This document shows positions 63,555 through 64,000 of a stretch of DNA of 64,000 bases, piece by piece. The stretch's first letter is position 1, and the number at the start of each line of letters is the position of its first letter. The translations under genes were made by a program, and so were the position numbers. Source of the DNA: Candidatus Aramenus sp. CH1 (GTDB lineage Archaea; Thermoproteota; Thermoprotei_A; Sulfolobales; Sulfolobaceae); NCBI GenBank assembly GCA_022678445.1, contig JALBWU010000006.1, positions 62,001-126,000 on the forward strand. Direction: 5' to 3'. The notes beneath the pieces were generated by a model. It searched no databases. It was not told where the DNA came from and saw only the letters and a program-made list of their open reading frames with translations.

Positions 63555-64000
63555 TTGCTTAAATATTACCATGAGGTGATCAAGGCGTTAAACTATGAGC
63601 CTAGAAAGGGCATAGAGGATACTCTCCGCTGGCTAGAGCAAGGCGAAAACGTAGTTCTTACCGCTCCAACTGGTTACGGGAAGACTACACTAACCAAAGT
63701 GCTAGGAAAGGCAGCATCTAAGGGCAACAACCTCTTCGACAAAGTTATTCACGTCCTCCCGTATAGAGCAATTGTCCAAGACTTGTACTTAAGGCTTCTT
63801 GCCGAGAAAGAAAAGCTAGAAATTGAGAGCGTTGGAGCTCAAGACATGGACTACCACGACGCTCCCTATTACCTAAAGAAAGTGAATATAACAACCTTGG
63901 ACTCCTTTGTGCTGAACTTATTTAAAGTTCCAGTTGACGAGTTCGCCAAAGTAATAAAGGGAAACGGCTCCCACTTTGAAGTCCCTAGAGGGATGATCTA
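63555..64000 (+). CDS. cas3: CRISPR helicase Cas3, N-terminal part (runs off the window)
   Basis: Start of the Cas3 helicase of a type I (probably I-A) CRISPR system, which unwinds and degrades DNA marked by Cascade. From TTG 63555 the product begins MLKYYHEVIKALNYEPRKGIEDTLRW; helicase motif I is VVLTAPTGYGKTTL, motif Ia VIHVLPYRAIVQDLYLRLL, and KKVNITTLDSFVLNLFKVPVDEF is typical of archaeal Cas3 around motif Ic. The DEAH box and the rest lie beyond base 64000. No HD domain precedes the helicase, as expected for split archaeal Cas3'. GTG 63576 is an alternative start. Confidence 0.85.
   Translation, partial: MLKYYHEVIKALNYEPRKGIEDTLRWLEQGENVVLTAPTGYGKTTLTKVLGKAASKGNNLFDKVIHVLPYRAIVQDLYLRLLAEKEKLEIESVGAQDMDYHDAPYYLKKVNITTLDSFVLNLFKVPVDEFAKVIKGNGSHFEVPRGMI

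Overview
The window is a stretch of chromosome from a thermoacidophilic crenarchaeon of the order Sulfolobales. The evidence is the exosome / Pcc1 / prefoldin / XPF neighbourhood, the archaeal ribosomal-protein superoperon running into secY-adkA-eL34-cmk, the Ced DNA-import genes found in Crenarchaeota, AGG/AGA-rich arginine codons, frequent TTG/GTG starts, and many leaderless genes whose TATA box lies 26-28 bases upstream of the start codon. The genus cannot be fixed from the sequence; base composition would fit a Metallosphaera/Sulfuracidifex-like organism.

Region 1 (1-13.8 kb) is core information processing and metabolism: exosome subunits Rrp4 (cut by the window edge), Rrp41 and Rrp42, eL43, a Brix protein, the KEOPS subunit Pcc1, prefoldin beta, XPF nuclease, EF-2, a HAD phosphatase, an M28 peptidase head-to-head with a DUF447 protein, LeuB, IleS and a SPOUT RNA methyltransferase. 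Region 2 (13.9-28.8 kb) is the ribosomal superoperon from uL3 to uL15 (with RNase P Rpp29 inside), then secY, adkA, a DUF106/EMC3-like insertase, eL34 and cmk. Region 3 (28.8-37.2 kb) holds cedA1-cedA-cedA2 (DNA import), archease, an archaemetzincin-like pseudoenzyme, tRNA-Phe, tRNA-His, coaBC, an Ard1-type acetyltransferase, a four-gene minus-strand operon (DUF1464, nucleotidyltransferase, CitG-like, phosphoesterase-like), an RHH-type protein with a palindromic operator, and initiator tRNA-Met.

Region 4 (37.2-54.5 kb) is accessory metabolism and transport: a decayed TnpB element, an MFS transporter, a tightly overlapping U32 / MBL / AhbD-like / AhbC-like operon (the two radical SAM enzymes are those of the siroheme-to-heme route), an alpha-E / transglutaminase / circularly permuted ATP-grasp operon, a second MFS transporter, an ABC exporter operon broken by a stop codon and a frameshift, and a secreted S53 acid peptidase. 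Region 5 (54.5-61.2 kb) is a graveyard of mobile-element genes: a frameshifted coiled-coil nuclease, a decayed archaeal ATPase, a PD-(D/E)XK-like protein, a broken VapBC pair, a TnpA fragment abutting a ParA remnant, one apparently intact AbrB/PIN toxin-antitoxin pair, and a lone CRISPR-repeat-like sequence. Region 6 (61.2-64 kb) contains a two-gene cassette (double winged-helix protein plus AAA ATPase fused to a PD-(D/E)XK nuclease domain) beside the start of a cas3 helicase that runs off the window. That cassette and the heme operon with added U32 and MBL genes are the best candidates for undescribed biology here.
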